Shown: positions 49,601-57,361 of the stretch, one piece after another
Numbering within the stretch: position 1 is the first letter of the stretch
Layout of the letters: each line of letters begins with the position of its first letter
NCBI RefSeq assembly: GCF_932526225.1
Contig: NC_064042.1
Location: forward strand, 15,387,040-15,451,039
Length of the DNA: 64,000 nt
DNA from: Nematostella vectensis
Lineage: Eukaryota; Cnidaria; Anthozoa; Actiniaria; Edwardsiidae
Direction: 5' to 3'
Notes under the pieces: generated by a model
The model's input: the letters and a program-made list of their open reading frames with translations, nothing else
What the model was told of the DNA's origin: nothing
Databases searched by the model: none
Position numbers and translations under genes: made by a program

Positions 49601-50054
49601 TCCACATAACAGTCAAGCTGATTGATTTATGCTGCATTTTCACTGTGAGATCCACAATGCATCAATTTAGTATCCCTGCATTCATAGATAAAGTAAACAA
49701 GCACGATAACAATAATAAACAGCATCAGCATATCATATAAACTCCAAAAATTATAATTAAGTTATTGGTGTTTCTGCTGTGAAAGTACTTAAGTTAAGTT
49801 AATGGACTTCGTGCGAAATAATGGACCTCACAGGACCCACGCGCCGATATAAGCGTGCTTGATTGGTTTGGTCCTACAGGTTATCATTCTAACAACTATC
49901 GATGAAACCACAACAACTTGTAAACCATGACCCCGTAACGTCTTGTCACTAGCAACAACAACAAGCAAAATGACATACGCGTGTTGTGTGTATGACTTGA
50001 GGGGTTGTGACTTTACCTGTCTCTAAAAATACCAGAAAATGATTCCAATTCCAT
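22631..50054 (-). CDS. CEP63: CEP63 orthologue, centriole-duplication coiled-coil protein
   Basis: 23 coding exons with consistent phases, 724 aa (human about 703). Exons: 50054-50017, 48577-48529, 47092-46952, 45619-45524, 43549-43466, 38550-38491, 35522-35409, 35248-35147, 34434-34282, 34187-34125, 33292-33210, 32929-32843, 32645-32589, 32509-32455, 31951-31889, 31754-31657, 31430-31331, 31149-31090, 31012-30962, 30450-30308, 24898-24744, 23230-23070, 22792-22631. The N-terminus LTSCEQELRELMRQIDLMV closely matches vertebrate CEP63, as do EKLQKK (exon 5), the EGMRGEVQNLTSELHRR block (exon 16), LRLENRHL (exon 18) and the C-terminal helix LERILDDRIADLR. Nearly the whole protein is coiled coil. 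In vertebrates CEP63 works with CEP152 at the centriole to recruit CDK2/PLK4-pathway factors, and its paralogue DEUP1 acts in multiciliated cells; this gene may predate that split. Introns are unusually rich in private minisatellites. Exon 1 (38 nt) starts at the ATG following a TATA-less region. Confidence 0.9.
23215..24245. repeat. 45-bp minisatellite at the CEP63 exon 22 acceptor
   Basis: About 22 copies of a 45-bp unit. On the minus (gene) strand each unit reads cggtctcttgacag followed by gtgtcaagtatag: this is the 3' splice site (TTGACAG) plus the first coding bases of CEP63 exon 22. The unit is 15 codons long, so both strands stay open. In CEP63 frame it encodes a repeating GVKYSGLVLTYGLLT. 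A TAG near 23445 closes the exon-contiguous frame after about five units. Some units have tttacag in place of ttgacag. Confidence 0.93.
24246..24743. other. CEP63 intron with a short 24-bp repeat
   Basis: At 24260-24335 there are three to four copies of a segment like acatacgagtgacacaagag. The rest is unstructured intron between CEP63 exons 21 and 22. Confidence 0.5.
25072..25132. repeat. Perfect 20-bp hairpin
   Basis: The arms at 25072-25091 (ttcatatatggttcactata) and 25113-25132 are exact reverse complements, with a 21-nt spacer. It lies in CEP63 intron 20, just before the relic coding segment. It could be the ends of a tiny MITE or a structured RNA. No flanking direct repeat was seen. Confidence 0.7.
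25200..25520 (+). pseudogene. Coding-like relic, plus strand, left of 63-bp array
   Basis: Antisense to CEP63, inside its intron 20. Three short open stretches in different frames look coding: DVLHTADLYGILIYFLEVFQ, then KYYELSFDEWYSQANVITVE and LEYHKRKAEFWPSFW, then FEREKIQLTERANTP, which runs straight into the array. Frame breaks between them could be either decay or tiny introns. I do not recognise the source protein. Confidence 0.3.
25505..29665. repeat. 60/63-bp minisatellite with 1362-bp higher-order repeat
   Basis: About 67 copies of a 63-bp unit (ttcttggtgttaacctta, ttacatgccccttgctgtca, ctttctgctagctctgatag, aaggg) and a 60-bp variant lacking TTT. Blocks are duplicated in order: landmarks at 26695 and 28057, and at 27091 and 28453, are each exactly 1362 bp apart. 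Unit lengths are multiples of three, so both strands stay open for over 1300 codons by arithmetic alone. Each plus-strand unit contains a polypyrimidine-AG acceptor-like segment (ctgtcactttctgctag). It occupies CEP63 intron 20. Confidence 0.95.
29666..30005 (+). pseudogene. Coding-like relic, plus strand, right of 63-bp array
   Basis: Open in the frame of the last array unit: EAMDKFKDANIHWKAALTV and CNKLIPALRSFN, then a stop. A shifted frame continues NDLKWNLIKYNKRYEKPSTE, and another frame reads RVEDIREMAKKCLQVYKV to a stop near 30005. Together with 25200-25520 it looks like a broken gene or exon pair split by array expansion. No family recognised. It may instead be two unrelated fragments. 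Confidence 0.3.
30138..30235 (-). pseudogene. Exon-like fragment next to CEP63 exon 20
   Basis: Minus-strand frame LESIKKLYVLSWKRYKSS, then YEKLLKGTC and stop. It lies only about 75 bp after the exon 20 donor. Its phase does not fit exon 20 (phase 2), whereas exon 21 at 24898 does, so the main transcript probably skips it. It could be an alternative terminal exon or part of the relic nearby. Confidence 0.25.
30451..30700. repeat. Three diverged ~95-bp repeats at the CEP63 exon 20 acceptor
   Basis: Three copies start ctgaatacgcc, actgaataagcc and actgaatacgtt, followed by aatagtgtgttagacattatg-like text and G-rich tracts. The first is the exon 20 acceptor itself (minus strand ggcgtattcag). 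The unit therefore includes the splice site. Confidence 0.7.
31952..32135. repeat. Three ~70-bp repeats at the CEP63 exon 15 acceptor
   Basis: Units start ccacagggaa(t/c)cc and run aaccattaccataa, agctac, gagccacgg, then tttttacaaaatctt. On the gene strand each begins at a copy of the exon 15 acceptor (ccctgtggtacag at the true site, ccctgtggtaaag in the upstream copies). The unused copies carry AAG instead of CAG. Confidence 0.8.
32294..32400. mobile_element. Palindromic MITE, ~105 bp
   Basis: Inverted halves agttccagaaaatatctatac and gtatgaatattttctggaatt flank C-rich/G-rich inner arms (cccccccatggagggg and ccccctccatgaggggg). It is intronic, between CEP63 exons 14 and 15. Confidence 0.6.
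33300..33565. repeat. ~21/42-bp minisatellite at CEP63 exon 11 acceptor
   Basis: About six copies of a 42-bp dimer (aaaccgttagttgccaagcg, taaaccgttattaactaaac). It starts within 15 bp of the exon 11 acceptor. Two related half-units (ttgccaagcg/taactaaacg) alternate. Confidence 0.85.
33747..34074. mobile_element. MITE with AGGGACCTTAAGCAA ends, 328 bp
   Basis: Left end agggaccttaagcaaggacg, right end cgttgcttaaggtcact, near-perfect inverted ends with GACGACGG inside. It has split an (ATC)n microsatellite: attat with ATC repeats stands on both sides. Intron 10 of CEP63. Related sequence occurs at 18725-19085, and a lone left end (agggaccttacgcaaatacg) at about 34526. Confidence 0.7.
34728..35040. 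repeat. 40-bp minisatellite in CEP63 intron 8
   Basis: About eight copies of agcggctgtaaagcattcgt, aacaaataacggcacatttt with moderate divergence. Between exons 8 and 9. Confidence 0.85.
35917..38350. repeat. 46-bp minisatellite in CEP63 intron 6
   Basis: About 53 copies of acatgtaaaatataccatct, gaacctagtgttgctttatt, tcccag. The plus strand of each unit carries a pyrimidine-rich tttcccag that would be an acceptor only on the strand opposite to CEP63. Variants alternate (ctagtg/cttgtg, ttgct/ttcct/tttct) in recurrent blocks. It ends about 140 bp from exon 6. Confidence 0.95.
38560..39950. other. CEP63 intron 5, AT-rich, nothing recognised
   Basis: No exon, transposon ends or RNA gene that I can support between exon 6 and the 20-bp array. 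Confidence 0.4.
40035..43465. repeat. 20-bp minisatellite at the CEP63 exon 5 donor
   Basis: About 170 copies of gttgcgtcaccctatctaat with variants, plus a longer early form containing ggcgtcacgcgttgcgttac. The array touches the donor of exon 5. On the gene strand the exon end reads gcgtgaccag|gtaacgcaac and the units read agggtgacgcaac, so the unit appears to be derived from the exon-donor junction. A 540-550 bp block near 40320 recurs near 40870. Confidence 0.94.
43555..43670. repeat. 40-bp minisatellite, left part, at exon 5 acceptor
   Basis: Diverged units (ggaatcaatgattaaa-type) beginning 5 bp from the exon 5 acceptor. The array is continued at 44629 on the far side of an inserted TTAA element. 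Confidence 0.65.
43675..44624. mobile_element. TTAA-flanked non-autonomous DNA transposon, 950 bp
   Basis: Bounded by TTAA at 43671-43674 and 44625-44628. Ends are inverted: cacattgacccc at left and ggagtcaatggg at right. TTAA targeting is typical of piggyBac and Kolobok superfamilies; the ends do not decide between them. No transposase frame; the 146-codon plus-strand frame at 44331 crosses the right end and is not convincing. It interrupts the 40-bp minisatellite in CEP63 intron 4. Confidence 0.7.
44629..45265. repeat. 40-bp minisatellite, right part
   Basis: About 15 copies of aatcaccaaacagtacacaa, atggaatcaatgatcaacag. CEP63 intron 4. Confidence 0.92.
45735..45785. repeat. G tract and (GAGT)n microsatellite
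   Basis: A run of 13 or so G residues is followed by gtgagtgagtgagtgag. CEP63 intron 3. Confidence 0.7.
45802..46000 (-). pseudogene. Coding-like fragment in CEP63 intron 3
   Basis: Minus-strand frame with an ordinary-looking protein sequence: KCEEKVWAQRNALQTLTQG, AKGPLAVLNGLAICRQNYK, GSHWYIAKSNNKGPVEIKK, stop. An acceptor-like ttcttctgaatag precedes it. Its phase would not match CEP63 exon 3, and there is no ATG at the start. Source unknown. It could be a terminal exon of a nested gene or a pseudogene piece. Confidence 0.3.
46060..46945. other. CEP63 intron 3, nothing recognised
   Basis: AT-rich, no exon or repeat supported. Confidence 0.35.
47860..48039 (-). CDS. B-box-like zinc-binding ORF inside CEP63 intron 2
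   Basis: Starts with ATG at 48039 on the CEP63 strand. It contains CVKCEKREALSSCLTCSSGLCTQCWDIMH, segments that fit a B-box zinc-finger spacing (C-x2-C-x8-C-x2-C-x4-C-x2-C-x3-H). The open frame runs on to 47764, but the part after MHYK is low-complexity and a weak donor (GTTGAG) follows it. Exons 2 and 3 of CEP63 join in phase 0 without it. It may be the first exon of a nested gene or an alternative 5' exon. It could also be a fossil fragment. Confidence 0.35.
48836..48931 (+). CDS. Possible alternative first exon, plus strand
   Basis: ATG followed by 32 codons (MSGKRSRTPSLKNMRQIT, then EMQNAARAGKFSEA) and a good donor (GCG|GTAAGA). It is antisense to CEP63 intron 1. Its phase 0 end would join exon 2 (51052) of the downstream plus-strand gene. 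Without transcripts this is only a candidate. Confidence 0.3.
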
Positions 50055-50754
50055 GACGAAAACGTGCTGTTTCAAAAATCATCTAAATCCAACAGCCATA
50101 CTTAATCTCGGCTTGAAAATGCAAACTTTGTGCAAATTTAGCGCCTGACTGTCAAGACAAGAAAGCCATCTGTTGACAACAAGACGACAGCGCGGCACTT
50201 CGGTATCGATTGTTACCCGAATTGTCGACTGCATTCAATACCATCACATGGTGCAGCTATAACGAGTTAATGTGACTACTTAGGAGGAAGCCATGCATTC
50301 TTGACCAGTTAATCGCTTGGTTTTGTTCAACGAGATCCGGCGTCTTTTCAAACTTTGCCTCTTGTTTAATATGCTTTGGTACCAGGCCTTACGTGAGATC
50401 GCGTGGGCGCTTAGCCATCAACAACAAGAAAAAAAAAAGAAAAATACAAAACAATAATGATATGATAGTGATAAGAAAATTTATACGTACTTTGGGCATC
50501 TATCTAGACACGTTAGTTAAGAAAGATAAAAGTATAGTAAAAAACTCCTCTCTCTTCTCCAACAATGAAGTACATTTCAAATCACTGCAGAATTAAAGTA
50601 TCTAAATATATAGCTTTCTCTCCATAATCTGCCGCTGAATTCAAATCTTTCGGATAACTAAGGAAAATAGAAAAGTGCAACCTTTTTTATTATCATGCCC
50701 TTTTTTCCGACTAAAACCCGAACAATTGCCGACACCTTGCCGATTTAATCCAAG
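50055..50754. promoter_or_regulatory. Divergent promoter region of CEP63 and the unknown gene
   Basis: 701 bp separates the two start codons, which point away from each other. The word CCAAGATGGCGGC at 50750-50762 covers the plus-strand ATG and matches the YY1 consensus, which often overlaps starts of TATA-less housekeeping genes. No TATA box is evident on either side. Confidence 0.45.
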
Positions 50755-53700
50755 ATGGCGGCGGCCACATCAGGTCGAATAACACAAATGGTGGGTTTCG
50801 CTTGAATTTTATCACCAGCCGCGAACACGTCAACAGCCATGCCACCTGTAAAAGATGCCAATTGAGCCTATTTCGTAGAAATGACTTCTTAATAAGCTCG
50901 CTGAATTAAATACTTGGGTATATTACTTTGAGAAAGAAACTTACAGTCGTCAGAAACAGAAACCAACAACACCAAATTAGCTAATTTCTACTCATCTTTT
51001 ATTTGCAATTCAATGTTATCCTTTCTAAAATGCCCTCCTGATGAATTGCAGGAGAAGAAGAGACTCCAGGCTTTCTTGGGCGAATTACTGCGTACTGGAT
51101 GCTTGAAGGTGAGGCAAGATATGAAAAATGAAATGAAATGGAAAAAAAAATTGATGAAATTGAAATATTTCTTCTAACAGACTAACCAAGTTTGCAATAA
51201 TTTCTATATATAAAATGTCAAAAATATGAAATTAGTTAGCAATGTCCTTAATTGTCCCTTACCATCCCCATGGCTCTACTGCTATAATTTTCTGGTTGCT
51301 TAGTAACTAGTGCATTTCTAAGTGAAATATGTGCATTTTAGGGATTCAAGTATTTTGCCCTCTATCTGAGAGGAAGAGAGGAGTTGATATGCCGTGTTCT
51401 TAATGAACCAATGGTGAGTAAATACTTGCAGTGAATATTTAGAGTAAATTTACTTATAAACTTACTTATTTATTTATACCTAACTCAAGATAGCCATTGT
51501 TGCAACAATTATTACATTTTCAGGGCTGCCAATGTGGTGACTCTGTCCCTGTTAAACTTGTCAAAATCTTCCTCTCCAAATAACCCTTAAAAAGGTCCTT
51601 TATGGTAATTTGTTGAGAAAGCTTTGGGGGAGGTTCTGTAACAATATTTCCAGAGACTTTGCACTGACGAATTTTCTGAATTGTGTTATTGAACTACTGT
51701 ATCAGATTGACTTCTAATTTTACTTATCAATTAAATATTGATCCCAGTCTTCAGAGATCCTGTCTTACTACACATCACCAACGTCTGGGAAAATGAGGAG
51801 TGGTTCATCAAGCTTTACCTTTGATTCACCTCCAGCTCTGCCTCGCAATGAGTAAGTCAACCCAACAATGATCACAATTTATAAACATCAACCCTCACAT
51901 GTTTGTTTTCTAACCCAAAACTTGGGCACTTTTCATTTTCTATTTCACAAAAAAAACCTTTATTGATATAAATGAGCAATGAACTTTGTTTGACTGGGTT
52001 TGAGACAATGAACTTTACCATAAATAAAAACATTCACCTCAGTCAATAACACTAACATCTGCAAGACCAGTAATAAGTTAATATCTAATCCTTTGTTCCT
52101 GCACTTTTTTGCCATTATAGTCAATCGCTTATCATGTCTGCCAACACACAAAAAAGGTAAGCCTCATTTTACCTCATTCAAATTCAACAAGTTAGCCCTA
52201 TACAAAACCAGAGGGCATACAAGGAGTATTCATATTATTATATTCTTTGGGTCCTAGAAAAATTAATAGATCACTAAACTGTTTTATTTACATATTTGTA
52301 TATAAAATGATGGTTGAAGGCTTTCATAGAAAGTGCTCAATACTCGAAAGTAGAGCGGTGTATAGTGTTGGTTTGAGAAAAATATATTTGTATATATATT
52401 TTTCTAATATTATTTCTAATGATATTTAACCATAGCACTGTAATAAAAATAAGCAGCTTCTATCTAAATGCATAATATCATACATAACTTACTAAAGGTT
52501 AGATTATGCACAAAATAACACTTCCCAGTTCTGGATCTGCAACCCCTAAAATATCTAGTTCCCAGTCCCTTACACCAGCCTGTCTTTCCAGCCTTAGTGG
52601 ATATGGGTTTATGGATATCTTGTTCCCAGTCCCTTACACCAACCTGTCTTTCCAGCCTTAGTGGATATGGGTTTATGGATATCTAGTTCCCAGTCCCTTA
52701 CACCAACCTGTCTTTCCAGCCTTAGTGGATATGGGTTTATGGATATCTAGTTCCCAGTCCCTTACACCAACCTGTCTTTCCAGCCTTAGTGGATATGGGT
52801 TTATGGATATCTAGCTCCCAGTCCCTTACACCAACCTGTCTTTCCAGCCTTAGTGGATATGGGTTTATGGATATCTAGTTCCCAGTCCCTTACACCAACC
52901 TGTCTTTCCAGCCTTAGTGGATATATGTTTATGGATATCTAATTCCCAGTTCCTTACACCAACCTGTCTTTCCAGCCTTAGTGGATATGGGTTTATGGAT
53001 ATCTAGTTCCCAGTCCCTTACGCCAACCTGTCTTTCCAGCCTTAGTGGATATATGTTTATGGATATCTAGTTCCCAGTCCCTTACACCAACCTGTCTTTC
53101 CAGCCTTAGTGGATATGGGTTTATGGATATATAGTTCCCAGTCCCTCACACCAACCTGTCTTTCCAGCCTTAGTGGATATGGGTTTATGGATATCTTGTT
53201 CCCAGTCCCTTACACCAACCTGTCTTTCCAGCCTTAGTGGATATGGGTTTATGGATATCTAGTTCCCAGTCCCTTACACCAACCTGTCTTTCCAGCCTTA
53301 GTGGATATGGGTTTATGGATATATAGTTCCCAGTCCCTCACACCAACCTGTCTTTCCAGCCTTAGTGGATATGGGTTTATGGATATCTTGTTCCCAGTCC
53401 CTTACACCAACCTGTCTTTCCAGCCTTAGTGGATATGGGTTTATGGATATCTAGTTCCCAGTCCCTTACACCAACCTGTCTTTCCAGCCTTAGTGGATAT
53501 GGGTTTATGGATATCGGCCTGCCACCTGCCAGCCCTAGTGAGCGTGATATTGACCTCAAGGTAGGATCCTTTCTTAGTCTCTCCAAACCAGAGCTTAGGG
53601 CAATGCTTGCTTTATAATCTTGCTACCACTACACCCTGTATTTTCTTGTTTGAGCCATAATATAGTTAAATGCTGAGTTCAGATAAATATATCTGCCTAA

Positions 53701-55684
53701 TTTGAGTTTTGTTGATGTTTCAGGATGACAAATCTACACTATTTTTGATTGCATGCTATGCTCGGTACAACTGTCCCTATGTTTGGGTATGTATTGCAAT
53801 CAGTGTAACTTATGTAATAATTGGAACGATACAAATGGCTTACAATAAAATTTACAGGTAAGGTCAAATCATGAGCGACTTGTGTGTTTTTCTGCTGATG
53901 AAGAAATTGCCAATCAACAAAAAGACAGTCCACTCAAGCTAAGGTCTACTTCAAGCTGGAAAAAGAGAGGTGAAATGCTTTCCTAATCACTAACGGTTAG
54001 ATTGCTTTTGCATTTGGGTTTTCAAGTTTTTATGGGCAGTACTAAGGGTTGAATTCAATGGATGACATAATGAGTCATCTCTGGGGTTTTACTTTCTCTT
54101 CTAATGGTAGATGGTTAAGGAAACCCAAAGAAACTTAATGAAATAGCTCTGTTAACAGGAGTATTAAGCATTCATGTTCACAAATAATTCTTTCCATTTT
54201 TACCAGCATTATCATTATCATTTATCACTATCATCATAATCACATGTATATCCAAATAATCCTTTCATTTTAATTATTATCCCAATAAAACTCTATGAAC
54301 TTATCATCACTACCAGCACCATCACCATCATCTTCACTACTGCCACCATCATCATTTTCATTTCATGGTCACCACTTTCAAATTTTTATCACAACCATGA
54401 TCACCACTTCCACTGTCATCATTATTAATAATCTTTTTCACCATCATCTACACTATTGTTTTAACCACCACCAGTATTATCACCACTACATACAACAACC
54501 ATAGTCATCATCATTATTCTCACCATCATCATCACCACCAACATCAAACATATCATCATGACCATATCATCATTACCATATTACCATACCATCATTACCA
54601 CACCATCATTACCATATTACCATAATCATCATTACCATATAATCATTACCATATTACTATATCATTATTACCATATTACCATATCATCATTACCATTTTA
54701 CCATATCATTATTACATCATCAATTATGGCTAACCATCCTATCGTGATTTGTTACAATGCCCCTTTTTTCTCAGTCCTTACCTAATTATGTTACAGATAC
54801 CAAGCTGTGGGACATTATTGCCGAGATTGTCAAGCTCTGTATGTACCCTGCTCCACTGAATCCCTTCACTGTTGACTTCAAATATTTTGAGGGGTTGCCC
54901 TCAGGGGAGAGACTAATAGCTACTGGGGCCATGGCAAGCTTCCTGCAGAAAGTCGTGACATCTGGGGAGCATGCATACAATGCTAGAGGTAAAAAATGTA
55001 ATTTTGTCAAAGTTGTCCTTTTGACCACCTTTTTAGGCCATAGATCCAGTTATTTCTACTTTCTCTCACTTTTTTAGGTGGTTGGGTATGAGAGAACATT
55101 TTTGTGTGAACGTTTTGTCAATTTTTGATGAGAAATTTTGTTTTCAAACAAGACTGTTTAAACCAGATAAAAGGCTTTCTCTAATCTATCATGTGTAGGG
55201 ATTTATACATTGATTAAATTTTTTTATTCCAAAGCCATACCCAAAACCTTGTAAAATCTTTGAAAGTATCTTGCTATGTACATAATTTTTGGATGTTGGA
55301 TGTTTGAAGTTCCAATGAATTCTCTTTTAATTTGTGCCTTTAACTGTTTTCCTTAATTTCCAGCCCTAAATACTCTAAGTACTCTCTACTGAGTACTAAA
55401 CAATACTTGCTGGGAATTGAAGCCAGCAGTAGCATTTAATGGAAATATAGCCATGACTCCCAAAAAATGTGTATAATAGTTGTTTTTGTAATTATTTTTC
55501 CATAGTGCTAGATGACCTAGGAGAACTAACACGTCGTCATTTCAAAGATCTTCAAACCTTTACCAGGCAAAGCCACAGTGCAGGGGCTAATAGCCAGTCA
55601 TACCAAGTGCCACCACAACAGGGAACACTTTACCACCAATCCGGACCTCTACCCCCTTATAGTTCACAGTATCAAACTCAATAG
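50755..55684 (+). CDS. Unrecognised 307-aa protein, ten exons
   Basis: Exons 50755-50790, 51052-51108, 51342-51413, 51748-51851, 52121-52156, 53488-53560, 53724-53786, 53858-53969, 54797-54988, 55506-55684. All have GT-AG ends and consistent phases, total 307 codons plus stop. The N-terminal part is helical (EKKRLQAFLGELLRTGCLK, YFALYLRGREELICRVL). A serine-rich linker follows (TSGKMRSGSSSFTFDSPP). A conserved-looking core contains FLIACYARYNCPYVWVRSNH, then LWDIIAEIVKLCMYPAPL and LIATGAMASFLQKVVTSG. The C-terminal tail is rich in Gln, Pro and Tyr. No signal peptide or membrane segment. I cannot place it in a family. Exon structure and sequence character say it is a real cytosolic or nuclear protein. 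It is head-to-head with CEP63. Confidence 0.8.
52540..53517. repeat. 64-bp minisatellite at exon 6 acceptor of the unknown gene
   Basis: 15 copies at exact 64-bp spacing (52591, 52655 ... 53487). Each unit holds ccttacaccaacctgtc, then tttccag, the full 3' splice site, plus the first bases of exon 6 (ccttagtggatatgggttta). Most upstream units then meet an in-frame TAG (gatatctag), while a few have gatatcttg. Only the last copy continues into real exon sequence. Confidence 0.95.
54195..54725. repeat. ATC/ATTACC microsatellite-rich intron
   Basis: Interrupted (ATC)n and (ATTACCAT)n tracts, including repeated attaccatatcatc. Intron 8 of the unknown gene. The short open frames here are by-products of the repeat. 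Confidence 0.85.
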
Positions 55685-56253
55685 CTAAAAAAAATCGTGG
55701 ACTCAGGCGTTACAGTTAAAGGACTTATAGTTAGTACTAATAGCAATGACATGTTTTATAATTGAAGGTATTTTCAGGGTACTTTTCAAAGTGCATTACA
55801 GGAGACACTTGCAGTAGCATGATGAAATGATCTTAACAATCTAGAAAGGAACCAGATTACCAAGACCTCCAAGGTTTTAAATTACCTTGACTTTCAATGT
55901 AGCTTGAATTTCAAGTAATTTGTTGTATAGTTTTTCAAGGGATTTTGCTTAGTTTGTATTGCTTAGTCAAGTACTCACACTTACAAAGCAATTCATGCCT
56001 GGCATTCGACATTCGATTATAAATAATTACTGTGACATATGATTTCGAAAGTGATAACAATATTTATTATAATAGGTGTGCTTTAACAAGGAAAAGTCCT
56101 TGTAAATACCCTCCACCTTTATAAGCAACCCCCCCCCCCCCTCCCATGAAAGAAGTCCAACTTATTTATGTATTATGGAGATGTGTAATGGAGATCATGC
56201 AGTGAATGGTGTTAAAGATTAGATGATTAGAAAATAAAAAAACAACATTTACA
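55685..56253. other. 3' UTR and intergenic region
   Basis: Follows the stop of the unknown gene. An AATAAA at 56233-56238 may be its polyadenylation signal. A C-tract lies near 56130. No gene seen. Confidence 0.5.
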
Positions 56254-57190
56254 CTGAGAGTGATGAATATGTAATCATAAAGAGTTGTTTGACATTATAC
56301 GAGTTTCTTTGGTATCAGGTTTATTTTTAAATTTCAGATAACATAACTTTAGGAACTCCCTCTTCTGGCATCATTTGAATGTATTTCATATTTTATCATT
56401 GTTTTGTTAGAATTCTCTGCACTGATAGCATTTTTGGTGGGGGAAGGGTTCAGAGAGAACCAGATTTACCGGGAGAAGGGGGAGTATTGGGGTTGATGGA
56501 TGACGGGCTGAGATAAGGAAGTTTCTCTTTGGCATTGTGGCCTTATCCTCCGGTCACCTTTTTCTTCGTCTCTTGGGTTTTACCGCTCCCTCTATGACTT
56601 TCTCTTCCGTTGGGGGATCTGGTTGTTCAAGTCCACTGAACAACTTATAATAAACGATACTAGAGTCCGAATCACAAATAGCCAAGGTCGCAACCTTGTT
56701 CCTTTCATCTTGACTTTGTCCAGAAACATTTACCCCTTCAACCAAGTTCTTCATTTGCTGCATACTAAGACTTAGAGTTGCATTAACCGGAACAATTACT
56801 TCCAAGTCTTGATTCTTCTTGGGTTTACCCGTAATGTAGAATATTTTAAGTTTTTCGCACGAATGTATCTCCACTTCGCGCCAGTATTTCGCTTCGCAAA
56901 GATCGAGATAAACCAACATCGTCGCTCTGGTCGCACCATCATTGAGCCCATGTGCTTTTATTTCTTGAAATTTAGGATGTAACTCTATCCACCGTTTACG
57001 TGAAACTTTAAAGTCCAAGTTATCGGCCATCAATTCGCGAGTTATATTCGGTACAATGGATTGCAAAGGTTAGAAGTTTAACTCTAGCAAGAAGATGACA
57101 ATTACAGCCAGGCGTTACACGGTCGGTGTAGTGCACAGGTATCCCAATCTCTGTTGATTTGGTTGGCAGTTTCTCGAAGTTTCATCTCGA
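56254..57190. repeat. Tandem duplication, copy 1 (with TSEN15)
   Basis: About 936 bp present twice. This copy is uninterrupted: flank A (56254-56424) and flank B with TSEN15 (56425-57190). The next copy repeats A at 57191-57355 and B at 61546-62313, with the LINE in between. The copies differ at about three positions in all (for example ggggg/gggggg near 56478 and 61599, and gttgattt/gttaattt near 57155 and 62280). Confidence 0.9.
56554..57030 (-). CDS. TSEN15: TSEN15, tRNA-splicing endonuclease subunit (copy 1)
   Basis: Single-exon, 158 aa from the ATG at 57030 (human about 171). The core matches TSEN15: ATMLVYLDLCEAKYWREV, then ATLAICDSDSSIVYYKLFSG, then LEQPDPP. TSEN15 is the small structural partner of TSEN34 in the TSEN heterotetramer that removes introns from pre-tRNAs; it lacks the catalytic triad itself. 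The C-terminus is a basic tail (KPKRRRKR), possibly a nuclear localisation signal. The frame is open 12 codons upstream of the ATG, but without another ATG. It is identical in protein to the second copy, so both may be functional. Lack of introns, unlike its neighbours, might mean a retrocopy origin. Confidence 0.88.
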   Translation of the reverse strand: MADNLDFKVSRKRWIELHPKFQEIKAHGLNDGATRATMLVYLDLCEAKYWREVEIHSCEKLKIFYITGKPKKNQDLEVIVPVNATLSLSMQQMKNLVEGVNVSGQSQDERNKVATLAICDSDSSIVYYKLFSGLEQPDPPTEEKVIEGAVKPKRRRKR

Positions 57191-57355
57191 GTGATGAATA
57201 TGTAATCATAAAGAGTTGTTTGACATTATACGAGTTTCTTTGGTATCAGGTTTATTTTTAAATTTCAGATAACATAACTTTAGGAACTCCCTCTTCTGGC
57301 ATCATTTGAATGTATTTCATATTTTATCATTGTTTTGTTAGAATTCTATGCACTG
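57191..57355. repeat. Duplicated flank A, second copy
   Basis: Nearly identical to 56257-56424 (one difference, gaattctat versus gaattctct). It ends at gcactgat, where the LINE begins. The matching actgatagc resumes at 61544. Confidence 0.88.
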
Positions 57356-57361
57356 ATTATT

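Noticed and set aside
54295..54785. Ser/His/Tyr-rich plus-strand frames
   Set aside because: They arise from ATC and ATTACC microsatellite tracts in an intron.
57031..57066. TSEN15 start 12 codons further upstream
   Set aside because: The first codon there is TTG. The first ATG (57030, and 62155 in copy 2) gives a length close to other TSEN15 proteins.
57335..57361. Start of the LINE protein at 57335
   Set aside because: That codon is TTG and lies in the duplicated host flank. The first ATG in the element is 57362.
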